Below are positions 1 through 5,802 of a stretch of DNA of 5,802 nt, piece after piece. Below the pieces are notes generated by a model. The model did not search any database. It saw only the letters and a list, made by a program, of their open reading frames with translations, and was not told where the DNA came from. Source of the DNA: Oscillospiraceae bacterium (lineage in GTDB: Bacteria; Bacillota; Clostridia; Oscillospirales; Acutalibacteraceae); assembly GCA_902782805.1 (NCBI GenBank), contig CACZON010000241.1, positions 1-5,802 on the forward strand, read 5' to 3'. The translations under genes and the position numbers were made by a program. How positions within the stretch are numbered: position 1 is the first letter of the stretch; each line of letters opens with the position of its first letter.

Positions 1-417
1 AAATGGGAGAACGGAGATTCCCTGCCGGATACCGGACTGCTGCTTGAACTGAGCGATCTTCTGGATACAACGGTCGACGGGCTGCTTTCCGCCGGCGTTT
101 ATGCCGCCGGTGAACGCCCGGTGATCCACGTTCACGACATCGTTACCGGTTTCCACTATATGGAGGAAATCGGACGCCTCTTCGGAAAAGAAAGCACCTT
201 CTACACGGGCATGGTCGAAGGGATCAACAACAAGATGAACATCGACTTGCTGACGTATCTCGGCGCTCCCATGACCCGGGACGTTCTGTACGCGGAAGCG
301 ATCATTCAGGCGATCCTCAACGGAAAAACCGTCGATATAGAGGAAGTGGAAGAAACGTTCCAAAACAAGAAAATGGTTGAGATGATCGCGAAATTTCTCA
401 ATAAAACGTCTGAGTAA
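1..417 (+). CDS. XRE-family helix-turn-helix regulator, 3' part (N-terminus outside window)
   Basis: The reading frame is open from base 1 to the TAA at 415-417, leaving 138 visible residues. The first residues, KWENGDSLPDTGLLLELSDL followed by LDTTVDGLL, match the second half of a Cro/C1-type HTH domain: the KWENG turn, then the PD..LL..LS..L...VD.LL helices. About 30 residues containing the recognition helix should therefore lie upstream of the window. After residue 40 there is a roughly 98-residue C-terminal part that I do not recognise. It looks soluble and helical, with an acidic and lysine-rich end and no membrane segment. The first internal ATG (163) lies well past the HTH, and the frame is plainly coding upstream of base 121, so this is an edge-truncated gene and not a small one starting at the GTG at 121. 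A terminator follows 34 bp after the stop, so it is transcriptionally separate from the operon downstream. Its target is unknown. Confidence 0.82.
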   Translation, partial: KWENGDSLPDTGLLLELSDLLDTTVDGLLSAGVYAAGERPVIHVHDIVTGFHYMEEIGRLFGKESTFYTGMVEGINNKMNIDLLTYLGAPMTRDVLYAEAIIQAILNGKTVDIEEVEETFQNKKMVEMIAKFLNKTSE

Positions 418-451
418 TCACCGCATTGCTCACGGCACAAAAAACTGCGCA

Positions 452-494
452 ACAAAACCGTCGATTTCAAAATCCGACGGTTTTGTCTTTTTTT
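452..494 (+). terminator. Intrinsic (Rho-independent) terminator of the XRE gene
   Basis: A perfect 12-bp stem pairs 452-463 (ACAAAACCGTCG) with 475-486 (CGACGGTTTTGT) around an 11-nt loop. It is followed by C487 and seven T residues at 488-494. This is a textbook terminator on the + strand. On the - strand no comparable T-run directly follows the stem, so it is probably one-way. It insulates the operon starting at 577 from the upstream gene. Confidence 0.92.
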
Positions 495-514
495 ATGAAA
501 AAAATTGATATCTC

Positions 515-542
515 TTTACAAGCTTCCATTTTAATGTATAAT
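515..542 (+). promoter_or_regulatory. Sigma-A-type promoter of the citrate-pathway operon
   Basis: The -35 box is TTTACA (515-520) and the -10 box is a perfect TATAAT (537-542), with a 16-bp spacer. The expected start point is near 549-550, giving a leader of under 30 nt before the ATG at 577. A run of seven A residues at 498-504 sits just upstream of the -35, where an UP element would be. An alternative -35, TTGATA (505-510), pairs only with a poor -10 (TTTAAT, 530-535) at 19 bp and is less likely. The -10 lies wholly inside the palindrome at 535-558, so a protein bound there should block RNA polymerase. Confidence 0.82.
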
Positions 543-558
543 TGTATACAATTATACA
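535..558. promoter_or_regulatory. 24-bp perfect palindrome, probable GntR/FCD operator
   Basis: Bases 535-546 (TGTATAATTGTA) and 547-558 (TACAATTATACA) are exact reverse complements with no spacer and no mismatch. The central TTGTATACAA (542-551 plus flanks) fits the known FadR/FCD-subfamily operator pattern, T-N-GT-N3-AC-N-A. The site covers the whole -10 box and the probable start point, which suggests repression by steric block. Because transcription should start near 549, the left half is mostly untranscribed, which argues for a DNA site and against an RNA hairpin. The best candidate ligand protein is the GntR/FCD regulator encoded at 1966-2613 in the same operon. That assignment is inferred. 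Confidence 0.75.
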
Positions 559-576
559 ACAAGTGGGAGGCAACCC

Positions 577-1959
577 ATGCTCGTCATTTCAAAGAAAACC
601 AACCTGCTCGAACAAAAATCTTACTACTATGCCCTGCAGGACGTCAAGGAACCCGTCCTGTACGACGACATTTACGACTACAGCTTCGTTCCGAAGGTGC
701 CGTTCAACCATCGGCGCGTACCGATGGGGATGCCGGAAAACATCTGGATCACAGATACCTCCCTGCGCGACGGCCAGCAGTCCGTCGAGCCCTACAGCGT
801 TGAAGAAATCGTAGAGCTCTTCAAGCTCATGTCGAAGCTGGGCGGCCCGAACGGGATCATCCGCCAGACGGAAATGTTCGTCTATTCAAAAAAGGACCGC
901 GAAGCGCTCGAAAAATGCCAGGCGCTCGGCTTGAAATTTCCCGAGATCACAACCTGGATCCGTGCGAGCCGCGAGGATTTCCGCCTCGTCAAAAACCTCG
1001 GCATCCGCGAAACCGGTATCCTGGTCAGCTGCTCGGACTACCATATCTTCAAAAAGCTCGGCCTGACCCGGCGCCAGGCGATGGAAAAATACCTCGCCAC
1101 GGTCTGCGACGCGTTTGAAGCCGGCGTCATCCCGCGCTGCCACCTCGAAGATATCACCCGCGCCGATTTCTACGGCTTCGTCGTACCGTTTGTCAATCAG
1201 CTGATGAACCTTTCGCGCCAGGCGGGAATCCCGGTCAAGATCCGCGCCTGCGATACGATGGGCTACGGCGTTCCGTATACCGAAGTCGCGCTGCCGCGCA
1301 GCGTCTCCGGCATCGTCTACGGCCTGCAGCATTATTCCGAGGTTCCGAGCGAAATGCTTGAATGGCACGGCCACAACGATTTCTACAAAGCGGTCACGAA
1401 CGCCTCGACCGCATGGCTCTACGGCGCGAGCGCCGTCAACTGCTCGCTGCTCGGCATCGGAGAACGTACCGGCAACATCCCGCTCGAAGCGATGGTGATG
1501 GAATACGCTTCGCTGCGCGGAACGTTCGACGGGATGGATCCTACGGTCATCACCGAGATCGCCGATTACTTCCGCACGAAAATCGGCTACAAGATCCCGC
1601 CGATGACGCCGTTTGTCGGGAAAAGCTTCAACGAAACCCGCGCCGGCATCCACGCCGACGGAATGCTCAAGGACGAGCGTATCTATAATATTTTCGATAC
1701 GAAAACGATCCTCAACCGTCCGGCAACAGTTCAGATCAGCAAAACTTCCGGTCTCGCCGGGATCGCTTACTGGATCAATTCGACGTATAAGCTCTCCCCC
1801 GAAGAATCGCTTGATAAGCACGATCCGATCGTTCTGAAAATGAAGGAATGGGTCGACAGCGAGTATCAAACCGACCGCGACAGCCCGCTGTCCGCCTGGA
1901 GGATCGAGGAAAAGCTTGAGGAAATTTCCGAAGGACGCTTCAAAGCTGTAAAGGAGTAA
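577..1959 (+). CDS. Re-citrate synthase-like enzyme (DRE-TIM metallolyase superfamily)
   Basis: The 460-residue product resembles the Re-face-specific citrate synthase described from Clostridium kluyveri. It would condense oxaloacetate and acetyl-CoA to citrate in the cytoplasm using a divalent metal. Visible marks are DTSLRDGQQS (60-69), the variant of the family's D-T-x-R-DG-x-Q motif expected for Re-citrate synthase; the metal-binding H264-G-H266-N-D; and N288 followed by GIGERTGN (293-300). Segments such as GGPNGIIRQTE (89-99), SDYHIFKKLG (153-162), HLEDITRADFYGFVVPF (189-205) and TRAGIHADG (354-362) also agree with my memory of that family. The LeuA-type C-terminal leucine-sensing domain is not evident. 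GGGAGG (565-570) lies 6 nt before the ATG, fixing the start. It is first in the operon, and the aconitase and isocitrate dehydrogenase downstream support citrate over isopropylmalate or homocitrate as product. Homocitrate synthase is the main alternative. Confidence 0.86.
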   Translation: MLVISKKTNLLEQKSYYYALQDVKEPVLYDDIYDYSFVPKVPFNHRRVPMGMPENIWITDTSLRDGQQSVEPYSVEEIVELFKLMSKLGGPNGIIRQTEMFVYSKKDREALEKCQALGLKFPEITTWIRASREDFRLVKNLGIRETGILVSCSDYHIFKKLGLTRRQAMEKYLATVCDAFEAGVIPRCHLEDITRADFYGFVVPFVNQLMNLSRQAGIPVKIRACDTMGYGVPYTEVALPRSVSGIVYGLQHYSEVPSEMLEWHGHNDFYKAVTNASTAWLYGASAVNCSLLGIGERTGNIPLEAMVMEYASLRGTFDGMDPTVITEIADYFRTKIGYKIPPMTPFVGKSFNETRAGIHADGMLKDERIYNIFDTKTILNRPATVQISKTSGLAGIAYWINSTYKLSPEESLDKHDPIVLKMKEWVDSEYQTDRDSPLSAWRIEEKLEEISEGRFKAVKE

Positions 1960-1965
1960 CGGAAA

Positions 1966-2613
1966 ATGAACGATCAGCGATCTTTTTCCCTGGCCGACCG
2001 GGTTTTTGAAACGCTGGAACAAAACATACTCGACGGCGTTTATCCGCCCGGAGAAATTCTGACGGAAACGGCGCTGTCGCAGCAGCTCGGCGTTTCCCGA
2101 ACGCCGATCCGCGAAGCGATCCGCCGCCTTCAGCAGGAAAACATGGTCAGAAGCTGCGGAAAAGGGATCCAGATTCTCGGGATCGATCTACAGGATCTGA
2201 GCGATATCTACGAGATCCGAATCCGGATCGAAGGTCTCGCCGCCCGCTGGACCGCGCAGCGCATCTCGGAAGAGGGGCTCAAAAACCTGCGCGATACGCT
2301 CGACCTCGAGGATTTTTATACCCTGCGCGGCGACGCGGAACATCTCAAGGCGATGGATACGGAATTCCACAGCGAAATCTACCGCAACTGCGGCAGTGAA
2401 ATGCTCGAGCAGATGCTGACGGATCTCCACCGCAAAATCGGCCAGTACCGCCAGCGCTCTCTCGGGGAGCTCGAACGCGCGAAGGCAGCCTCGGCGGAAC
2501 ACCGCCAGATTTTCGAGGCGATCGCCGCGAAAGACGAAGACGCCGCCGAACGCCTGACCACCGAACACGTCCGAAAAGCAAAGGACAATATCATTGAAAA
2601 GGAGAATCTCTGA
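1966..2613 (+). CDS. GntR-family transcriptional regulator, FadR/FCD subfamily
   Basis: This 215-residue protein has the usual length for FCD-type GntR regulators. An N-terminal winged helix-turn-helix spans about residues 8-70, with the signature LSQQLGVSRTPIREAIRRL (37-55). A helical FCD ligand domain follows from about 78 to 207. Four residues in the expected places, D131, H135 (DTEFH), H179 (EHRQIF) and H201 (EHVRKA), can form the metal site of the metal-binding FCD class, which typically senses small carboxylates. AAGGAG (1951-1956) precedes the ATG by 9 nt and overlaps the end of the upstream gene. The 6-bp gap upstream and 1-bp gap downstream place it firmly inside the operon. Inferred role: autoregulation of the operon through the palindrome at 535-558, with citrate, isocitrate or 2-oxoglutarate as possible effectors. 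Nothing in the sequence decides which. Confidence 0.92.
   Translation: MNDQRSFSLADRVFETLEQNILDGVYPPGEILTETALSQQLGVSRTPIREAIRRLQQENMVRSCGKGIQILGIDLQDLSDIYEIRIRIEGLAARWTAQRISEEGLKNLRDTLDLEDFYTLRGDAEHLKAMDTEFHSEIYRNCGSEMLEQMLTDLHRKIGQYRQRSLGELERAKAASAEHRQIFEAIAAKDEDAAERLTTEHVRKAKDNIIEKENL
2599..2604 (+). promoter_or_regulatory. Ribosome binding site that decides the aconitase start
   Basis: AAGGAG lies 10 nt before ATG 2615 and within the last codons of the regulator gene. It falls downstream of the in-frame TTG at 2594, so it cannot serve that codon, which supports ATG 2615 as the start. Its overlap with the end of the regulator gene suggests translational coupling. Confidence 0.8.
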
Positions 2614-2614
2614 A

Positions 2615-4546
2615 ATGGGCCTTACAATTGCGCAGAAAATCATCCAGTCGCATATTCTCTCGGGCGATATGTTTACCCCGGGCAGCGAGATCGCTCTAAA
2701 AATCGACCAGACCCTGACGCAGGACGCAACGGGAACGATGGCCTACCTGGAATTCGAGGCGATGGGCATCGAGCGTGTTAAGACCGAAAAGAGCGTTGCA
2801 TATATCGACCATAACACCCTGCAGTCCGGTTTTGAAAATGCCGACGATCACCGGTATATCCAGAGCGTCGCCAAAAAGCACGGAATCTTCTTCTCCCGTC
2901 CGGGCAACGGGATCTGCCATCAGGTCCATCTGGAGCGCTACGGGATCCCCGGCAAAACGCTGATCGGCTCCGACAGCCACACCCCGACCTGCGGCGGAAT
3001 CGGCATGCTGGCGATGGGCGCCGGCGGGCTCGACGTTGCGGTCGCAATGGGCGGCGGCCCCTACTACATCAATATGCCGAAGATGTACAAGGTCATCCTC
3101 AAGGGAAAGCTGCGCGACGGTGTTGCCGCGAAGGATATCAGCCTTGAAATTCTCCGCATCCTCTCGGTCAAAGGCGGCGTCGGCGCGATCATCGAATGGG
3201 GCGGCGAAGGAATTAAAACACTCTCCGTTCCGGAGCGCGCAACGATCACCAACATGGGCGCCGAATTAGGCGCAACGACTTCGATCTTCCCCTCCGACGA
3301 AACGACACGCGAATACCTTGAGGCGCAGGGGCGCGCCGAAGTATTCGTCCCGCTCGAGAGCGATCCAGACGCAGTATACGATAAAATCGTTGAAATCGAT
3401 CTTTCTTCGCTCGAGCCGCTCGCGGCCTGCCCCCACAGCCCCGACAACGTGACCGAAGTCAAGAACCTTTCTTCGATCAAGGTCGATCAGGTCTGCATCG
3501 GCTCCTGTACGAATTCCTCTCTGCGCGATATGCTGCGCGTCGCCGCGATCCTCAAGGGCAAAACGATCGCGCCTTCCGTCAGCCTTTCGATCTCACCGGG
3601 CTCAAAGCAGGTGCTCATGATGCTCGCCGACTGCGGCGCCCTCTCCGATATCATCGCCTCCGGCGCGCGGATCCTCGAATCCGCCTGCGGGCCCTGCATC
3701 GGAATGGGGTTCTCGCCGAATTCCGGCGGCGTCAGCCTGCGTACCTTCAACCGCAATTTCGAGGGACGCAGCGGCACGGCGGACGGACAGATCTACCTCG
3801 TCTCACCGGAGACGGCGGCAGCTTCCGCGCTTTCCGGCTATATCACCGACCCGCGCACGATCGGCGAGATTCCGCCGATCGAAATGCCGGAACGCTTCAG
3901 GATCGACGACCGCGGAACGCTCGCTCCGGCAGATCTCGCCGAAGCGCCCGCGGTGGAAATTCTCAAAGGCCCGAACATCAAGGAGATCCCCGTCGGCGAA
4001 GCGCTCGGCGACACGCTCATGGCGCCGCTCACCTTAAAAGTCGGCGATAATATCACGACGGACCACATTATGCCGGCCGGCTCAAAGATCCTCCCCTACC
4101 GCTCCAACGTTCCCTACCTTTCGCAGTACTGCTTTGGCGTCTGCGACAAAACCTTCCCGGAGCGCGCAAAAGCGACGGGAAAAAGCATCGTCGTCGGCGG
4201 AATCAACTACGGCCAGGGGTCCTCGCGCGAACACGCGGCGCTCGTTCCGCTCTACCTCGGGGTCAAAGCCGTTGTAGCGAAGAGCTTCGCGCGCATCCAC
4301 GCGGCAAACCTGATCAACGCCGGCATCCTGCCGCTGACGTTCGAAAACTCCGACGATTACGATCGGCTCGATCAAGGCGATTCGCTCTCGATCCGCGGGA
4401 TCCACGCGGGCTTTGAAAACGGGAAATGGATCCTTTCCGACGAGACGAAGGGCATCGAAATCCCGCTCGTTTTCACCTTTACCCAGCGCCAGAAGGAGAT
4501 CCTGCTCGCCGGCGGACTGCTCAACTACACGAAAAGCGAGGAATAA
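2615..4546 (+). CDS. Aconitate hydratase (single-chain aconitase)
   Basis: The product (643 residues from ATG 2615) isomerises citrate to isocitrate through cis-aconitate using a [4Fe-4S] cluster. The three cluster cysteines are visible: C298 in GSCTNSS, and C358 and C361 in CGPCIGMG. Other signatures are TLTQDATGTMAYLEFEAMG (33-51), GSDSHTPTCGG (118-128), NRNFEGRSG (379-387) and the swivel-domain YGQGSSREHAA (532-542) with its active-site serine. Domains 1-3 and the swivel domain are in one chain, unlike split LeuC/LeuD. The length fits the compact bacterial aconitase family of about 640 residues. The frame could also begin at TTG 2594, but that would sit inside the upstream coding end and lies before the ribosome binding site AAGGAG (2599-2604). 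The ATG at 2615 gives the conserved family N-terminus MGLTIAQKII. The gene starts 1 bp after the regulator's stop. No frameshift or missing key residue is seen. Confidence 0.95.
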   Translation: MGLTIAQKIIQSHILSGDMFTPGSEIALKIDQTLTQDATGTMAYLEFEAMGIERVKTEKSVAYIDHNTLQSGFENADDHRYIQSVAKKHGIFFSRPGNGICHQVHLERYGIPGKTLIGSDSHTPTCGGIGMLAMGAGGLDVAVAMGGGPYYINMPKMYKVILKGKLRDGVAAKDISLEILRILSVKGGVGAIIEWGGEGIKTLSVPERATITNMGAELGATTSIFPSDETTREYLEAQGRAEVFVPLESDPDAVYDKIVEIDLSSLEPLAACPHSPDNVTEVKNLSSIKVDQVCIGSCTNSSLRDMLRVAAILKGKTIAPSVSLSISPGSKQVLMMLADCGALSDIIASGARILESACGPCIGMGFSPNSGGVSLRTFNRNFEGRSGTADGQIYLVSPETAAASALSGYITDPRTIGEIPPIEMPERFRIDDRGTLAPADLAEAPAVEILKGPNIKEIPVGEALGDTLMAPLTLKVGDNITTDHIMPAGSKILPYRSNVPYLSQYCFGVCDKTFPERAKATGKSIVVGGINYGQGSSREHAALVPLYLGVKAVVAKSFARIHAANLINAGILPLTFENSDDYDRLDQGDSLSIRGIHAGFENGKWILSDETKGIEIPLVFTFTQRQKEILLAGGLLNYTKSEE

Positions 4547-4549
4547 ACG

Positions 4550-5686
4550 ATGGATGATAAAAGAATCGACGCGCTCTGTGAACAATTCCGCGCTCTGCTG
4601 ACCGAACAGGCCGCACGCGCCGAAAAGCTCAATTCGGACACCGCACCGCAGGAAAACAGGGAGAAAACCGTGATCGGCATCGTTTCCGGAGACGGGATCG
4701 GCCCGATCATCATCCGCGAGGCAAAGCGCCTGCTCGAGCGATTGCTGAAAGAAGAAATCGCAGCGGGCCGGATCGAGCTTCGGGAAATCGACGGCCTGAC
4801 GATCGAGAACCGCCTTGCAAAAGGAAAATCGATCCCCGAAGACGTCCTTGCCGCGATCCGGGAATGCACCGTTCTCCTCAAAGGTCCTACGGAAACACCG
4901 AAAGGCGGAACCATGGAGAGCGCCAACGTCTCTCTGCGGCGTGAGCTCGATCTTTACGCGAACGTCCGGCCGGTACGGATCGAAAAGGAAGGGATCGACT
5001 GGATCTTCTTCCGCGAGAATACGGAGGGCGAATATACGCTCGGCAGCCGCGGGATCGAACTGCCCGGCCTGCTCGCGATGGATTTCAAGGTCATCACCGA
5101 CGCCGGCACGCGCCGAATTGCAAAAGCCGCCTTCGATTACGCGAAGGAAAACGGCAAAAAGAGCGTGTCGATCGTAACAAAGGCAAACATCATGAAAAAG
5201 ACCGACGGCAAATTCTCCGAAATCTGCCATGAGGTCGCCAAGGATTACCCCGGGATCGAGGCCGAAGACTGGTATATCGACATCATGACGGCGAACCTCG
5301 TCAATCCCGCAATCCGCAGCCGCTTCGAGGTCTTCGTCCTGCCGAATCTTTACGGTGACATCATCACCGACGAGGCCGCCCAGCTTCAGGGAGGCGTCGG
5401 TACGGCGGGCTCCGCGAATCTCGGCGCGCGATACGCCATGTTCGAAGCGATCCACGGAACGGCGCCGCGGATGATCGAGGAGGGACTCGGCGAATACGCG
5501 AACCCCTCCAGCATCTTCAACGCCTGTGAAATGCTGCTGAGGCATATCGGCGAAACCGCGAAGGCTGACCGCCTGCGCGCGGCGATGGAAGCGTGCACCG
5601 TGTCCGAAAAAGCCGTTGCCGTCACCGGCGATAAAACCGGCGCGACAACGCGGGAATTTGCCGATTACGTTCTCTCGAAGCTCTGA
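4550..5686 (+). CDS. Isocitrate dehydrogenase, isocitrate/isopropylmalate dehydrogenase family
   Basis: The 378-residue protein should oxidatively decarboxylate isocitrate to 2-oxoglutarate with NAD(P)+ and Mg2+/Mn2+. Substrate-site residues can be lined up with E. coli Icd: S124 and N126 in ESANVSLRRELDLY, R130, R140 (VRPVR), R155 (FRENTEGEY), Y162 and K211 (TKANIMKKTDG). Metal-binding aspartates are D244, D270 (NLYGD) and D274 (TDEAAQ). The nucleotide-binding loop HGTAPRM...YANPSS (302-321) is unlike the K-Y (NADP) or D-I (NAD) types, so the cofactor cannot be called. A charged helical extension of about 40 residues precedes the Rossmann-like start VIGIVSGDGIGP; I recall similar extensions in clostridial relatives. 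GAGG (4538-4541) sits 8 nt before the ATG and the gap to the aconitase stop is 3 bp. Homoisocitrate or isopropylmalate dehydrogenase are alternatives that the aconitase neighbour makes less likely. Confidence 0.9.
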   Translation: MDDKRIDALCEQFRALLTEQAARAEKLNSDTAPQENREKTVIGIVSGDGIGPIIIREAKRLLERLLKEEIAAGRIELREIDGLTIENRLAKGKSIPEDVLAAIRECTVLLKGPTETPKGGTMESANVSLRRELDLYANVRPVRIEKEGIDWIFFRENTEGEYTLGSRGIELPGLLAMDFKVITDAGTRRIAKAAFDYAKENGKKSVSIVTKANIMKKTDGKFSEICHEVAKDYPGIEAEDWYIDIMTANLVNPAIRSRFEVFVLPNLYGDIITDEAAQLQGGVGTAGSANLGARYAMFEAIHGTAPRMIEEGLGEYANPSSIFNACEMLLRHIGETAKADRLRAAMEACTVSEKAVAVTGDKTGATTREFADYVLSKL

Positions 5687-5710
5687 AAAACGCATTTTTC
5701 TCCCCTGCGC

Positions 5711-5739
5711 TTGACAAACGGCGAAAAGAAAACTATAAT
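5711..5739 (+). promoter_or_regulatory. Consensus sigma-A promoter of the TPP-riboswitch transcript
   Basis: A perfect -35 TTGACA (5711-5716) and a perfect -10 TATAAT (5734-5739) are separated by the optimal 17 bp. The start point is expected near 5746. It begins only 24 bp after the isocitrate dehydrogenase stop codon and drives the riboswitch leader that follows. Confidence 0.88.
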
Positions 5740-5750
5740 AGCTTACAAGA

Positions 5751-5802
5751 TCACACATCGGGGTGCTGGCTGAAAGCCGGCTGAGACGAAGATAGCTCTT
5801 CG
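5751..5802 (+). ncRNA. TPP riboswitch (THI element), 5' half, cut by window end
   Basis: The conserved P2 strand CGGGGTGC (5759-5766) is followed by a P3 hairpin (CTGGC 5766-5770 with GCCGG 5776-5780, loop TGAAA) and then the invariant CTGAGA (5781-5786). These are hallmarks of the thiamine-pyrophosphate-sensing THI element. A further perfect 6-bp hairpin, CGAAGA/TCTTCG (5787-5792 / 5797-5802, loop TAGC), fits the optional P3a stem. The ACC(C) strand of P2, the P4-P5 pyrophosphate-binding arm and the expression platform must lie beyond base 5802. The regulated gene is expected to be a thiamine biosynthesis or uptake gene, but none is visible here. Confidence 0.9.

Noticed and set aside
535..558. 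Palindrome as an RNA hairpin or transposon end
   Set aside because: The expected start point falls inside it, so most of the left arm is not transcribed. No transposase gene or target-site duplication is visible nearby.
426..814. Two short + strand frames overlapping the terminator, the promoter and the start of the synthase gene
   Set aside because: One runs through the terminator and promoter; both continue out of frame into the synthase. Their translations are low-complexity and Arg/Thr/Ser-rich, with no ribosome binding site that fits.
886..2022. Open frame of 378 codons on the - strand
   Set aside because: It mirrors the Re-citrate synthase gene and shows no family motif, so it is a shadow of that gene's codon use.
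2594..2614. TTG start seven codons upstream for the aconitase
   Set aside because: The ribosome binding site at 2599-2604 is downstream of this codon and correctly spaced for ATG 2615, which also gives the conserved N-terminus.
577..5686. Leucine (LeuA-LeuCD-LeuB) or homocitrate/lysine pathway operon
   Set aside because: The synthase carries Re-citrate synthase-like motifs and no evident leucine-sensing domain. The hydratase is a single-chain aconitase with the DATGTMAYLEFEAMG signature and is not a split LeuC/LeuD. The dehydrogenase substrate site matches isocitrate dehydrogenase better.
5685..5700. GAAAAA / TTTTTC inverted repeat as a terminator after the dehydrogenase
   Set aside because: The stem is only six pairs, five of them A-T, with a 4-nt loop and no following T-run. 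It is too weak to call a terminator.
4082..5758. Long open frame of 558 codons on the - strand
   Set aside because: It runs opposite the aconitase and dehydrogenase genes, both of which have full family signatures. The translation is rich in Arg, Asp, Phe and Ala with no recognisable motif, as expected for the mirror of G+C-rich coding DNA.
5787..5802. CGAAGA/TCTTCG hairpin as a terminator stem
   Set aside because: It directly follows the invariant CTGAGA of the THI element, where the optional P3a stem belongs, and the window ends before any T-run could be seen.

Overview
This window reads as a chromosomal segment of an anaerobic bacterium, most likely a Clostridia-type member of the Bacillota. 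Four things point there: strong AGGAGG-like ribosome binding sites, an XRE regulator tail of the KWENG type, a Re-type citrate synthase (a family known mainly from strict anaerobes), and a TPP riboswitch behind a consensus sigma-A promoter. Coding DNA is G+C-rich, while the two promoter regions are strikingly A+T-rich. All complete genes lie on the + strand.

Layout: (1) 1-417 is the 3' part of an XRE-family regulator gene cut by the window edge, closed by a strong intrinsic terminator (452-494). (2) 495-576 is a compact promoter region (-35 TTTACA, -10 TATAAT, 16 bp apart). A perfect 24-bp palindrome (535-558) covers the -10 and the likely start point, and its core fits GntR/FCD operators. 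(3) 577-5686 is a tight four-gene operon with gaps of 6, 1 and 3 bp: Re-citrate synthase-like enzyme, GntR/FCD regulator, single-chain aconitase, and an isocitrate dehydrogenase of the isocitrate/isopropylmalate family. (4) 5687-5802 is a consensus promoter followed by the 5' half of a TPP riboswitch, whose controlled gene lies outside the window.

Together the three enzymes would form the oxidative arm of an incomplete TCA cycle: oxaloacetate + acetyl-CoA to citrate, to isocitrate, to 2-oxoglutarate, presumably feeding glutamate synthesis. The regulator inside the operon probably binds the palindrome upstream and so controls its own operon in response to a carboxylate. That link is inference.

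I see no mobile element, CRISPR array, tRNA or rRNA, and no clearly undescribed system. The most original part is the regulatory wiring: a large perfect palindrome on the -10, with a GntR/FCD gene embedded among the anaerobic citrate-pathway genes.
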